A DNA stretch of 64,000 nucleotides, taken from Auriscalpium vulgare (taxonomy: Eukaryota > Basidiomycota > Agaricomycetes > Russulales > Auriscalpiaceae). Under the pieces are notes generated by a model. The model was not told the DNA's origin. It worked only from the letters and a program-made list of their open reading frames with translations, and did no database searches. The stretch is from NCBI GenBank assembly GCA_019915015.1, contig JAHBBC010000046.1:111248-175247 (forward strand), given 5' to 3'. A program made the position numbers and the translations under genes. Positions 54,921 to 64,000 of the stretch are shown in pieces; the stretch's first letter is position 1, and every line of letters starts with the position of its first letter.

Positions 54921-57421
54921 CTAGACAAGATAACCTCCCTCGTCGTCGACGCCAGTGAGCGGATTTTGAACATAGTCCACTTCAAGGATAGGTTCCTCTA
55001 CCGCATGCCTGATAAGGGATGAGCACTTCGAACAACACAAGATAAACCGGAAGAAGCAGGAACTCACTGTGTCTCGACGTGTATAAGCACATCCGCTTTA
55101 AAGCACCACGTCGACCCAGGAAAGGGACCAATGTGGTAATTACAGTGGCCACAACCCCATCCCCGGTCACTTCCCGTTGGCACATAGTTCTCCCGTGCAC
55201 GCCTTGCCTCGTCATCATTGAGCAGTCTCCACTGGTCAGCACGGGACTGGCCTCCGTGCTGATAGGTGGAATGATAGACCTATGAAGGATACGAAGCTCA
55301 GTATCTCTCACTCGCAAGAGGCATAATGGACTCACACAGGAGCGCCAATTCATCGACTTCCGGCCAACGGGTCCAAAGTGTCCTGAACCTGGCGGGCAAT
55401 CCATGCAAATAATTTGCGCCTCAGCACGGTCCAGCTCCGAAGCTGTGGTGCTGTCTGGGTCCATCTGCAGCAGCCCAAGTAAATGTGACACGACGGTTCG
55501 CCTCGCCTCAGAGAATTGCGGGCGCGAGCAGAAGTGTGCGAGCATCTCGATGCCCGTGGACCCAACGGGCTGATGCAGACATTCATTGCCGCACCTGAAT
55601 TGTGAGGTAGCGAGACAGAGCCCGCCAGCTTTCCCTGTGAAGAAGCCGTCGCTGAGTATAGCCTCCGTCGAGAGAGAGGGCGCCGGACCCGTGCGTGGAA
55701 GGAGCGCGAGGAGGCCTACGGCGGCCACGCGAATAAACTCGATGGCCTGTGGAGTGGCTGCCACGCACGCGGCATTCATACGGGCAGTGAGCTCCGCGCT
55801 CTCCGGCTCATCAGCTTCAATTGATGCATCGAGTATGGAGAGGGAGAGCGGCTTGATCCCGAGCGCAATGGGAGCAATACGGACCGGAAGCGTTGATACA
55901 TGGGCTTTCCAAGTCTCGCCTAAGGATGCCGCTCTGTCGGCTCGGCGCTTGAGCCGTCCGGACTGCAAACGTTCTTCCTTCTTCCGCGCGAGCTCAACCT
56001 GGAGGATGGGGTAGACACGCGCCCATACTGTATACCGCTGATAAATTGGTTCAAGCGCACAGTCGAAACGATCCACTCACCGCGGTCGGTCATGGGCTTG
56101 GCTACAGATGTTTCCCGATGGCCCCAGAGCGCTTCTATGTCTTCACTCTCATAATTGAGGGCAAGCAAACGTGTCTTGATGCTGAAGGCGAAGTCAGGTT
56201 TGAATGCAGGGCGACTGAGCGTTCTTACTTCATGAAGCGTTTGGCCTTTTCTTTGGCTAGGTGATCGCTGCGGTTCTGAGCTTCCCTGTCTTCCCACTCC
56301 TTGCACAAATGGCTATGCTGCCCGCGGCGTCAGACAAGATTTGCTTCTGCAGCAGTGATTAGACTCACATTCAGCTTCACAGTCATCGCCGCTTTCTTCG
56401 CAGCACGAAATTCGCTCAAGTGCATACTAAAAGCCTCCGATAGTACACTCTCGTGCTGCGCCCGTAGGAAATCAAGCTCCTTTGCAAGGCGCGCTACGTC
56501 TTCATCCCACCAGCGGGGCTCGGCACACCTACCTACTGCGTCTGGTATACTTTCAAATCAGTAACGTCGACTTCCAGTGGATTCTAGACGCACGGTCTAC
56601 ACTGGGCAAACCCTGAAGGTCAATTGTCGCCACGCCAAAACGTGCCGATGCTTCGGCCTCACTCAGTAAACTGTATGACAAGCGTCAATATTCGACCTTG
56701 CGACAGGCTGCTCCCCACATACTGCCAAGACACACACGATTTGCACGCGCGTCTTCGGAGAATAAACAAGGCCTTTGCAGCAGATTTGGCTCCACATGTC
56801 TACGAATGGAATGGATAAGTAAACAAGGTAATAATGCATGAAGGCAGGTCTCACGAAGCAAGAGGTGCCACCGAAAAGCAGATTTGCCCACGCAGGGGTT
56901 GACATATCATCCGGGCGGGGCGGAGCATCTGGGACGCGACTGAACGAACACTTCCACAGAAAAAGAGACCGCCGCGACAGCAGCATTTGACGGAATGCTT
57001 TCGTCGTGCGTGCGAGCTGGAGGAGACCTCCTGGAGGCAGATTCCCGAAGATCTGGGGCCATTTTACACAGAGCTAGTATGATCAGGGAACTATCCGTAC
57101 CTCATATAAGATGTCGAGGGGCAAGGAGGGCAGGGCACTGAGCCGGCCCCGCTTTCCCCGAGTTGTTCCCTTCGCCGGCTGCTCGTACTTCACAGGTGCA
57201 GTCTGCGCCCGCCTGAGTGGCCTGGGAGTCGCGGCGGCGGGCGAAAGTGACAGGGCGAGTGCAGGCGCTATAGTACCGAAAACGGTTAGAGCGTTGGTCG
57301 TGGTGGCAGATTGGAAGAAGAGGGGTCGGAGTGGCCAGAACGATGGGGCGACGCTACGCCTAATAGTATGAGACGTACTTTCGTGATCGTTCGCTTGCTG
57401 TGCGCTGAGGTTTGATGCCAT
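54921..57421 (-). CDS. F-box protein, member B of a convergent paralog pair
   Basis: Eleven exons (57421-57379, 57267-57101, 57052-56855, 56799-56723, 56670-56603, 56535-56369, 56317-56229, 56181-56081, 56027-55336, 55279-55068, 55008-54921) give 633 residues. Most intron positions and phases match member A. The F-box reads ALPSLPLDILYEIFGNLPPGGL. The paired motifs TCGAK...RRACKSC, PRWWDEDVARL, NIKTRLLALNYES, ICMDC and WGCGHCN all have counterparts in A. The acceptor at 56028 was chosen because the nearer AG breaks the frame. The first intron (111 nt) could also be read through. It ends DDEGGYLV, unlike A. Same inferred SCF-adaptor role. Confidence 0.8.
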
Positions 57422-59789
57422 GACACGCCGTGTCCGGGGGTGATGGTTGCCTAACAGCGGGCGATAGTTAAGAGGAGATCGAGTGTGTTAATGAACTTGA
57501 CGGCACATTATATCTTGGTGGGATGACCTTCCCACGCAGTTGCACAATGGTCAACGTTTGTTCGAAAGGTAAACAAGTATCAAAGTGACACACTGACTGT
57601 GCGTTGGTTCTATGCATTCCACGCCCACAATTAAGCCTTTGTTCGGATTTGGCCGGCGAGACCCGCCCCGTTGTTTGACGTTGGCCACTTGGCCACAGGC
57701 TCATGCTGCGGTGAGATGGAATCGAAAAACCGGTGGCTCGACGATAACGAGCAGAACTTCGTCCAGATGATTCAACTGTCGAGGTGCTGGTGCGACCACG
57801 CTCGATCACGACTGGCCACCCAGTGGGGTCGTACTGGGCTGGAGAGACCAACCCGGGACAAAAAATCAGTGCTAAAGCCAAATACATCAGACACGGTGTG
57901 AACACACTGACAACTTCCTTGCGAATTCGCCTCCAACTTGATCTTGAACTTGGTCCCCGTCCACTTAGCCCTGGATGGGAAGCTCGATTGCATCGTTTGG
58001 CCAAGGCCCATGCCTCACAGTATACTAGTAGAGGATTTCGTACCTTTCTGGGAGCAACATCTCTGCGCGAGTGTGATTCAATTGCACGTTCTTGTTCAGC
58101 CGTCAGCGTCACTCGATATTCCACGCCGTCGACATGGCCGCGGAACTGCCTCAAGCTTTATGCATGCGTCACCACTGCAACTGTTGAAAGCTTGAGGATA
58201 GGGACAGGCTCTGCAATGTCGAAGACGAGACGCCCTGGCAGTGGGATCCGCCTCCGGGCAGGTTGGGTTGCATGGTGAAACTTGGCGTCCTCCTAAGCCT
58301 CCAGCTGCCACCTGCGCCGCGCATACTGTGTAGGGGGCATCCAATTCCGCGCGACTTGTCAATATTGAGGGTCGACGAGCGGTCGTATGCGAGGCTTGAA
58401 GTTCAACTCAAGTTGTTTCCCCTGGTCCGATGTCGGTAGTTGCCGCAGCCGTGGGAACGATGCCGTGGGCGACGTCAGTCAGCCTCTTAGGCTTTCTGCC
58501 TTTTACTTTACTGGTCAGACCCGTCCTCTCGTCTCTCTAGTCTTGAACATTTGAAGGCCGTAAATTCCTGGAAAACAACCTGAAGCCAAAGAGCGATCAT
58601 TGGCATAGCCAAGGCGCGCCGCTCCACTCACCGAGATCGAGCCCAAGAGCGTTTGATCAACTAGGTGGACAACGAAATCGACAGGATGCGTTGAGGAGGG
58701 TGACAAGAGCCTTCAGGACGTGAGCCGCAAGTTGCTGGATCACCTCGCGCTCGTCGACTTGCAGGACGCGATCAGCACGAAGCTCGAGCACTACTGATGT
58801 GTTCTTGCAGCGATGCTGATACTCATACTATCGAAAGCCTGAAGACTACCTCCTGCATTTTCAGCAACGCCTCACTTGCCCGATGACTAGTACTGTCGCG
58901 AACTCGTTGCCCGACTTCTTGCTCGTTTCGTTCGGCCGGAAACTAAATACGTTAGTATCTCCTCGCATCACATTCCGAACTCTTTCTGACCGTTGCGCTA
59001 GAGCATCGACATGCACACCTGAGAGGCTCATCACGCATCTCCGACCCTCCGCACGTTCGTCGAACGCGTGTATGCGCATCAAAGCAGCGTCGGGCTGCTT
59101 GCGGCACATGTATGGGCGTGGCCGGCTTGTGCTGGCGCCGTAGGGCACACGGGGAAACTCTTCAGAAAGCTTCGAAGCTAAGCAGATCGTGCTTCACTCG
59201 TAACTGATACCCTCGTCACAGTCACCACCACGCGCCGGCGCCTGCCGGCGTGAGCGTTATGGTCTCGGGCGGGCGAATTTCTCCGTCACGTCGCTCGTCG
59301 TACAAGAACGAGATGCCGCAGAGATGGTTCAGGTTCTGGGGTACGCCCTCGCCGCCCGCGATAACAAACAAAGTCCGCCGCGGGTAGGTGCAACAGTGGC
59401 GGGCAGCGCAGAGAGGCCGTCGTGGGTGAGAGCCGTCGAGCGAGAGCCGTCGGAGTCCTGCCAGTGCGCACGAACTTGAATGGCGCGGCTGGGGCGCAAC
59501 ATACAGGTGCGCGTTGATTGCAGGCTGGTGGGCGGGGTGCAGTGGCGTAGGCAAGGGGTGGACAGCGTTTGGGCGGGACGATACCGGAGAAATATCAATG
59601 GACAGGAAACGCGGACATCCGAGTCCGAGTTGTTTCACACGGTCAGCGTGGCGGCATGTATTATCATATGGCGGGCCGCGGTAGTCTCCCTGAGAGTAGA
59701 CAGAATCAAGCCAGGCTGAGAATCAAACTAAGTTTCTTGACGCGTCAGATTTTGCAATAGTCAACGAACAACATGCGAGTACTCCATAG
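57422..59789. other. intergenic region with relic frames
   Basis: About 2.4 kb. A minus-strand frame at 57468-58154 contains a phrase GVEYRVTLTAEQERAIE and VSPAQYDPTGWPVV but lacks an ATG and clean splicing. At about 58616-58800 a plus-strand relic (LTEIEPKSV, then LLDHLALVDLQDAISTKLEHY) resembles the fragment at 8132. At 59380-59222 a minus-strand frame ends ETITLTPAGAGAW. None is supportable as a working gene. Confidence 0.3.
57468..58154 (-). CDS. uncertain open frame, unrecognised
   Basis: An open frame of about 228 codons without an ATG. The best protein-like parts are VEYRVTLTAEQERAIE and QYDPTGWPVVIERG. A donor at 58001 region and acceptor at 57929 exist, but removing that intron shifts the frame into another open segment (AKWTGTKFKIKLEA). 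The true structure is therefore unclear. It may be a real multi-exon gene or a relic. Confidence 0.2.
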   Translation of the reverse strand: MRQFRGHVDGVEYRVTLTAEQERAIESHSRRDVAPRKVRNPLLVYCEAWALAKRCNRASHPGLSGRGPSSRSSWRRIRKEVVSVFTPCLMYLALALIFCPGLVSPAQYDPTGWPVVIERGRTSTSTVESSGRSSARYRRATGFSIPSHRSMSLWPSGQRQTTGRVSPAKSEQRLNCGRGMHRTNAQSVCHFDTCLPFEQTLTIVQLRGKVIPPRYNVPSSSLTHSISS

Positions 59790-59814
59790 CTACTTGGCCT
59801 TGCCCATGGCCTTC

Positions 59815-59926
59815 AAATCTTCCTTTGCCTCACGCTCGCGAACCTTCCATTCCTCGACCTCAACCTTCAAATCTTCCTTTGCCTCACGCTCGCGAACTTC
59901 CATTCCTCGACCTCGACCTTCAGTTC
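59815..59926. repeat. tandem 54/55-bp duplication in the coiled-coil gene
   Basis: Two units starting cttcaaatcttcctttgcct and covering EVEEWKVREREAKEDLK on the minus strand. They differ by one missing C (about 59897) and one substitution. Confidence 0.85.
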
Positions 59927-60719
59927 ATCGCTGCGCTTCTGCAAGTTTTCGATCTTCTCCTCCAAGAACGCCCTCAGCTCTGCAAAGCTTGTGTTCATAG
60001 CGTCCTCCTGATTCTGTAAGGCCGCATCCGCCCGCTGCCGCTCCTGATCTATCAGCTGCCCTGTCCGCTGCCGCTCCTGATCTAACCGCTGCCGCTCCTG
60101 AGCTGTTCGCTGCTGCTCTGCCTTCAGCTGTTCCTTGGAATGATCCACCTCCCTCTGCATCTTCTCCTCCGCCTTCTGTCGCTCCTCCTTTAAGTCCTTG
60201 GCTGCTTTATCCCGCTCCTTGTCCGCTTTATCCCGCTCCTGATCCGTCCGCTGACGCTCCTCCTCCTTTAGCCGTTCCTTCAACGCATCCAGCTCCCCTG
60301 CATCTTCTCCTCTGCCCGCTGCCGGTCTTCCGCTGCTATCTTCCGCTCGTCCTTGAGCTCCTTGTCCGCTTTATCACGCTCCTCCTTGAGCTGCTGTGCT
60401 GCCTTGATCTGCTCTTCGAGCCGTATCTGTGCCTCCAACTCTCCAGCTGCCAAGGCCCGAGCTTTGGACGACGGCGACCTGGGCACCCTAGCCGCGGGAG
60501 AGTTCGACCGCATGGAGACCGAGGGCTTGTTCTTGCCGGCGTCGAACGCGTGCATCCCATGCGGAGTGCTGGACACAGCATCGGTGAAGGATGGGACGGA
60601 CGCCTCTTGGGAGGACGTGTCGGACTGTGAATGGGTGGGAGAAGCTGGGACCGGGCCAGCGGAGAAGACATCTCCGCGCGAGCTGCGGCGAGACCGAGCA
60701 CGGGAGGGGGAAGGTGCGG

Positions 60720-60950
60720 CAGCGGAGGTGGAGGTGAGGTCCTTGTTCGCGCTGTCCTGGGAGAGGGAGAGCGGGGCATCGAAGGCGGAGGTGAGGTCCA
60801 TGTCCGCGCTGCCTTGGGAGAGGGAGAGCGGGGCATCGGAGGCGGAGGTGACGTCCATGTCCACACTGCCCTGGGAGAGGGAGTGCGTGGCATTGGAGGC
60901 GGAGGGAAGGCCCATGTCCGTACTGCCTTGGGAGAGAGATGGCGGGGGAG
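60720..60950. repeat. four 57-bp coding repeats
   Basis: On the minus strand each unit encodes a 19-residue SLSQGS.DM.....S...A block. The reading frame is kept across the units. Confidence 0.85.
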
Positions 60951-61410
60951 ATGAGACCAGGGACATAATGTTTTGCGGTCGGGACCCCGCCTCGCGGCTG
61001 GGCAGTACCGGTTGGTTGATCATGGGGTCATCAGTGGGTCGAAGGGATATGTCGGCCCTGCTGAAGACGCTGGCAGGGTGCTGGTGAAGATCGCTGTCCG
61101 CGCCGGCGTAGCTGTCGTCAGGTGCCGACCTGACGGCGAGAGTCTTAAGAGAGCCGCCGGTGGTGTTCGTGTTGAAGCTGCTTTCTGGTGAGGAGTTAGA
61201 CGTTTGTGCGGCGAAGGGTACAGAATCGCCGTCGAATTCTTCGTCGCTGCCCTCTGTCGAGTAGGACATTTGTGCAGCGAGAGGGGAGGCGACAAGTGTG
61301 TTGCGTGCGTGGGCGCGACGACGGGGAGAGCGGTGTTTTGGACGTGCAGGGGCGTAGGGCAAGAGATGCGGTGCGATAGCGTAGACAGATTTTCTGACGG
61401 CGGGACGCAT

Positions 61411-61417
61411 ATTTATA
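61411..61417 (-). promoter_or_regulatory. TATA box of the coiled-coil gene
   Basis: TATAAAT read on the minus strand, 142 bp before the ATG at 61269. An ATG only three bases past it cannot be the start, which decides the choice of 61269. Confidence 0.5.
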
Positions 61418-61489
61418 CCAGAGGAAGATCGATAGAGAGAAAGCGCGGTTGCTCGTGGCCTACACGAGTCGTGGACCTTCCATCGCGTT

Positions 61490-61599
61490 TATTACATAAT
61501 ATACGCGGTTTTGCAGTCGCGCGACGCGACTCGCGTTAATCCGTTGTCCAACCACGATGACCAACGCAAATGTGCCCACCATCATATCTCACGATGAGC
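61490..61599 (+). pseudogene. old partial duplicate of the thymidylate synthase promoter and first codons
   Basis: tattacataatatacgcggt at 61490, a cgcgacgcgactcg stretch, and ccaaccacgATGACCAACGC all match the thymidylate synthase locus read from 47936 towards 47800. After the ATG at 61557 the frame reads MTNANVP, then SHDE, as in the real gene ([14 protein letters not shown]). It diverges at 61600 and stops after about 23 codons. The promoter part has accumulated gaps, including loss of one MCB unit, so the event is older than the TRS65 duplication. Confidence 0.8.
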
Positions 61600-62117
61600 A
61601 CAGGATCTCAAGCTCATACGCACAGTAAGTTTTTACATCGGCGAAACGCGTCCGGACCGCACAGGACGAGCATTCGCTTTTCGCGCCATGGCACCGACGC
61701 TCCCGCTCCTTGTGAACGACTTCCGAGCCATCCTGGCAACGGGGAAACCATCAGCATCTTATGATTCACCGATTGGCGTCGGATTTTTCCGCATGGGTCT
61801 CCAGGAACTCGCTCAGCGCGTGCGTCGTATGCGGCGCCGAGTCCGTGTCTGGGATAAGTACTACATGTTGTACAGGCGATTATCTGTGGTGGTGTGGAAG
61901 GAAGATATCTGCTTGGGAAAGGCAGAGGACAGAGGGCAGGGGAGCAACGCGGCTTCAACCAACGGTGGCGGTCTTTGCAACGACCTCACGCATAACTCGC
62001 GGATGGCGTAAGGACCCTGTGTGATCCATCTATCACGGAAGCTGATTCGTAGAGCTCGCACGCGTGAAATACATGCGCATGTCTTTGAGTGCAGCTCCTA
62101 TGATGGTATTACCATGC
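61600..62117. other. intergenic, unsupported open frames
   Basis: About 520 bp. A plus-strand frame from an ATG at 61688 (MAPTLPLLVNDFRAIL) and a minus-strand frame ending SEFLETHAEKSDANR overlap. Neither has other exons or a recognisable family. Confidence 0.3.
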
Positions 62118-63789
62118 CTACAGGCGGGCAGATGGTATTCCGGAAATAAATCCTCCGCCATCGAGCACCAGGTGCGCGCCTGTCACGTATGCGGCGGCGG
62201 GGCTCGCAAGGAACAACGCTGCAGACGCAGTCAGTTGGCAGGAACTAGACGGACACATGAGTGGCCACGCACCAACGCCAGCCATGTCGGTGGACTCTCC
62301 GACGCGGCCTGCCATGTGGGTGAGTCCATTGTCTCAATCCGCGGTATGGCGGGAAGCAAACGCACCCCACGGGTGGCCCTCGGCCATCTTGTCGGCACTG
62401 CCGGCCTGCTTGAATCCAAAAGCCGTCATCTTGGACGGGAACACGCTGTGCGGATCATGAATTACAGCGCGTGTGCGCACGGTGAGACGTACCCCGGACA
62501 AATCGCATTAACGCTGTGGCGCGGTGAGTAACGCGCAACAGGAAGTCGATATAGATCCGCACGTACGTGATGAATCTTGGGCCGAGCGTAACGGCAAGTT
62601 GGGAAGTCAGATGGTTCACTGGGGCACAGTCAGCACCGCGGGTAGTGTGCGCAATGGCGAAACTCGCACCGGCTGCTTTACTCGTGTTATCTAGCTCATG
62701 CACACATGTCAGTCTTATGAGAAGACAGTACAACAGACAGAGAAGCCCACTTACAGCTCCATAGACCGCTCCCAGCGCTTGCGACTTTTTTGGACTCTGC
62801 GTTGGGGGAGAAGCCTGCGATTGACGATATGTTGATGACGTGGCCGGGTTCACGATTGGTAGAATCCTTAGCGAGCAACTCTGTGAGGCTGAAATGCTGG
62901 TATGTGAGACCGGTAAGTCGATTGTTTGCCACTTGGATGTATTTACCCGGCGGTGACTGGGCAATGATAGCGTGTCAAAGGTTAGCGCAGCGACAGCTTG
63001 AACACGGATACGCGCACCGTAGAAGATGCTCTTCACATTGAGGGCAAGCAAACGGTCCCAGCCCTCCTTTTCGGGGAAGCTGACGTCGACGGACACATGA
63101 GCATCTCGCGCAGAAACTGGTAGAAACACGCACTCGTTGTACGGGGCACCCCACGCCATGCCGGAGTTATTAACTAGTATGTGAATTTTGCTCTCCTTCT
63201 GCTTGATAGCTTCCACGAGCTTTTCGCAGCCGTCTTTCGACTGCCGACACATTCCTCGGTGAGCTTCGGCGGGAACACAGCCATCAGGTACCCACTCCGA
63301 TGTCGGCAACAATATACTCGACGCTGCCAGGGCCTTCATTGTTCAAACGGGCCGCAACCTGAAGACAAAGACGGTCAAAGGTGGTTCGAGTTGGCGAAGA
63401 AGCAAGCGGAACAGTCCGCACGGCTCACCTCCTTGAGCTGCTTCTCCTTTCGAGACGCGATGTACACCTTGGCGCCGTTGTGCACGTACGCGGACGCAAT
63501 CATGGTGCCAATTCCAGACCCTCCCCCGGTGACCACGGCTGCCAAACTCGTTCAGCAACTCGATGTTATTTGAGGCCAACTTCGTGCACGCACCAATCTT
63601 GCCCTTAACGTTGAACAGGCTTGGAATGCTGATTCTGTTGTGTATGGCGCATGTTAGCAATTCAAGCGAAACTAATTGCGCAAAATTTCACCTGAGTTGC
63701 TCGACATAGTGGTGGTAATGGTTAACGCTGCTGTGCGGGGAGGGCACACCGGCCGGGTGATGTAGTTGCCGGTGCCGTGCTCTCATCAT
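62118..63789 (-). CDS. short-chain dehydrogenase/reductase, 14 exons
   Basis: The 13 downstream exons (63634-63594, 63538-63429, 63358-63296, 63240-63134, 63079-63018, 62956-62947, 62888-62755, 62690-62670, 62618-62567, 62513-62493, 62445-62366, 62308-62273, 62218-62118) join without phase conflict, including a 10-nt and two 21-nt exons. Motifs of a classical SDR: VVTGGGSGIG for NAD(P) binding, ILVNNSG, VINISSIAG (catalytic Ser), WSYNTSKAA (Tyr-x3-Lys) and ITVNAICPGVF. The end is a DGGGFISG C-terminus. The natural-looking start (63707, MSSNS) is one base out of phase. The in-frame start is the ATG pair at 63789, giving 311 residues with an odd N-terminus. Such fungal SDRs are often annotated as 3-oxoacyl-reductase-like; the substrate is unknown. 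Confidence 0.85.
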
Positions 63790-64000
63790 GCATCATTTCT
63801 CGGATTTTGACCGTCATCTTTTGTGGCAATAATCATGAGTATATTGCTCGGTGAGCGCGTCGCGCAGACTTGCTGAATCAGAACGTGCTGAAGCCTCGCT
63901 ACTTAGTACCAAGTGACACGTGCACTGGGTGCTGGCTTTGCGAAGAGCGCTGCGGTCGTCTCGCCGGTGTAGAGACTCACTGTGAGCTTGAGATCCTGCA
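63790..64000. other. upstream region of the SDR gene, window end
   Basis: About 210 bp. No further gene is seen before the window ends. Confidence 0.3.

Larger units (their letters stand above)
59790..61269 (-). pseudogene. coiled-coil protein gene with two single-base frameshifts
   Basis: The start is the first ATG after the TATA box (MSYSTEGSDEEF). The first part is Ser-rich and holds four 19-residue repeats of the type LSQGSADMDLTSASDAP. A long charged coiled coil follows (EEQIKAAQQLKEERDKADKEL). At about 60297 the frame breaks. The internal repeat EEKMQRE(V/L)D shows that one base is missing in GATGCAG|GGGAG. The next frame continues RLKEEERQRTDQERDKADKE to VEVEEW, and near 59897 a second base is missing in one of two 54/55-bp tandem units. 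The final frame ends AMGKAK at 59790. Both sites lie in repetitive sequence, so sequencing error is possible. The role is unknown; it is perhaps structural. Confidence 0.6.

Noticed and set aside
56028..56080. Apparent frameshift in F-box gene B
   Set aside because: Using the first AG after the donor breaks the frame, but the next AG (53-nt intron) restores it, so no lesion is needed.
60353..61087. 244-codon plus-strand frame opposite the coiled-coil gene
   Set aside because: It mirrors the repeats of the minus-strand Ser-rich and coiled-coil region and has no independent support.
1..64000. CRISPR array, tRNA, rRNA or bacterial operon
   Set aside because: No regularly spaced repeat with unique spacers was found. 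No B-box plus acceptor-stem arrangement was recognised. Gene structure is fungal with spliceosomal introns.

Overview
This window is nuclear DNA of a filamentous basidiomycete, most likely an Agaricomycete (a wood-decay or polypore-type fungus is the best guess). The evidence is dense GT-AG introns of about 45-65 nt with CTRAY-like branch sites, GC-rich coding sequence, TATA boxes 75-95 bp upstream of start codons in several small genes, and typical fungal families: a Hmp1/CsbD-like protein, a Zn(II)2Cys6 regulator, Trs65, Sec2, a NIMA-type kinase and sphingolipid delta-4 desaturase. I see no tRNA, rRNA, CRISPR array or bacterial-style operon. All exon models below were built by eye from splice signals and reading-frame continuity.

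Layout. 1-12.2 kb holds small genes: the 3' end of a PPxY membrane protein, a decayed trypsin-like gene, a four-helix membrane protein, a Hmp1-like protein, two convergent one-domain dsRNA-binding proteins (one interrupted by TGA in a readthrough-type context), an aminoglycoside-phosphotransferase-fold kinase-like protein, a possible permuted NlpC/P60 protein, two diverged Hmp1-like paralogs and a helical conserved protein. 12.26-27.5 kb holds the TRAPPII subunit gene TRS65 at the right, and at the left a nearly identical truncated copy of its promoter and first 1.4 kb. The 10.4 kb between them has no supportable gene and contains a 26-bp minisatellite, degenerate repeats and a hairpin cluster. 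29.3-37.4 kb holds a NIMA-related kinase and a Zn2Cys6 transcription factor, both on the minus strand.

41.33-46.84 kb is bounded by imperfect terminal inverted repeats. It carries pieces of at least two host-type genes (ankyrin-MYND, cyclophilin) and no recognisable transposase, so it looks like a non-autonomous gene-capturing DNA transposon. It stops 15 bp from the thymidylate synthase stop codon. Thymidylate synthase and a sphingolipid delta-4 desaturase are divergently transcribed from a 158-bp promoter with two MluI-cell-cycle-box repeats. Then follow a Sec2-type Rab GEF, a tail-to-tail pair of F-box paralogs, a coiled-coil gene with two single-base frameshifts, an old partial duplicate of the thymidylate synthase promoter and start, and a 14-exon short-chain dehydrogenase.

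The genes do not form a pathway cluster. The recurring theme is duplication and capture: three Hmp1-like genes, two dsRBD genes, two F-box genes, two 5'-anchored partial duplicates that carry promoters (TRS65, thymidylate synthase), and a mobile element loaded with gene fragments.
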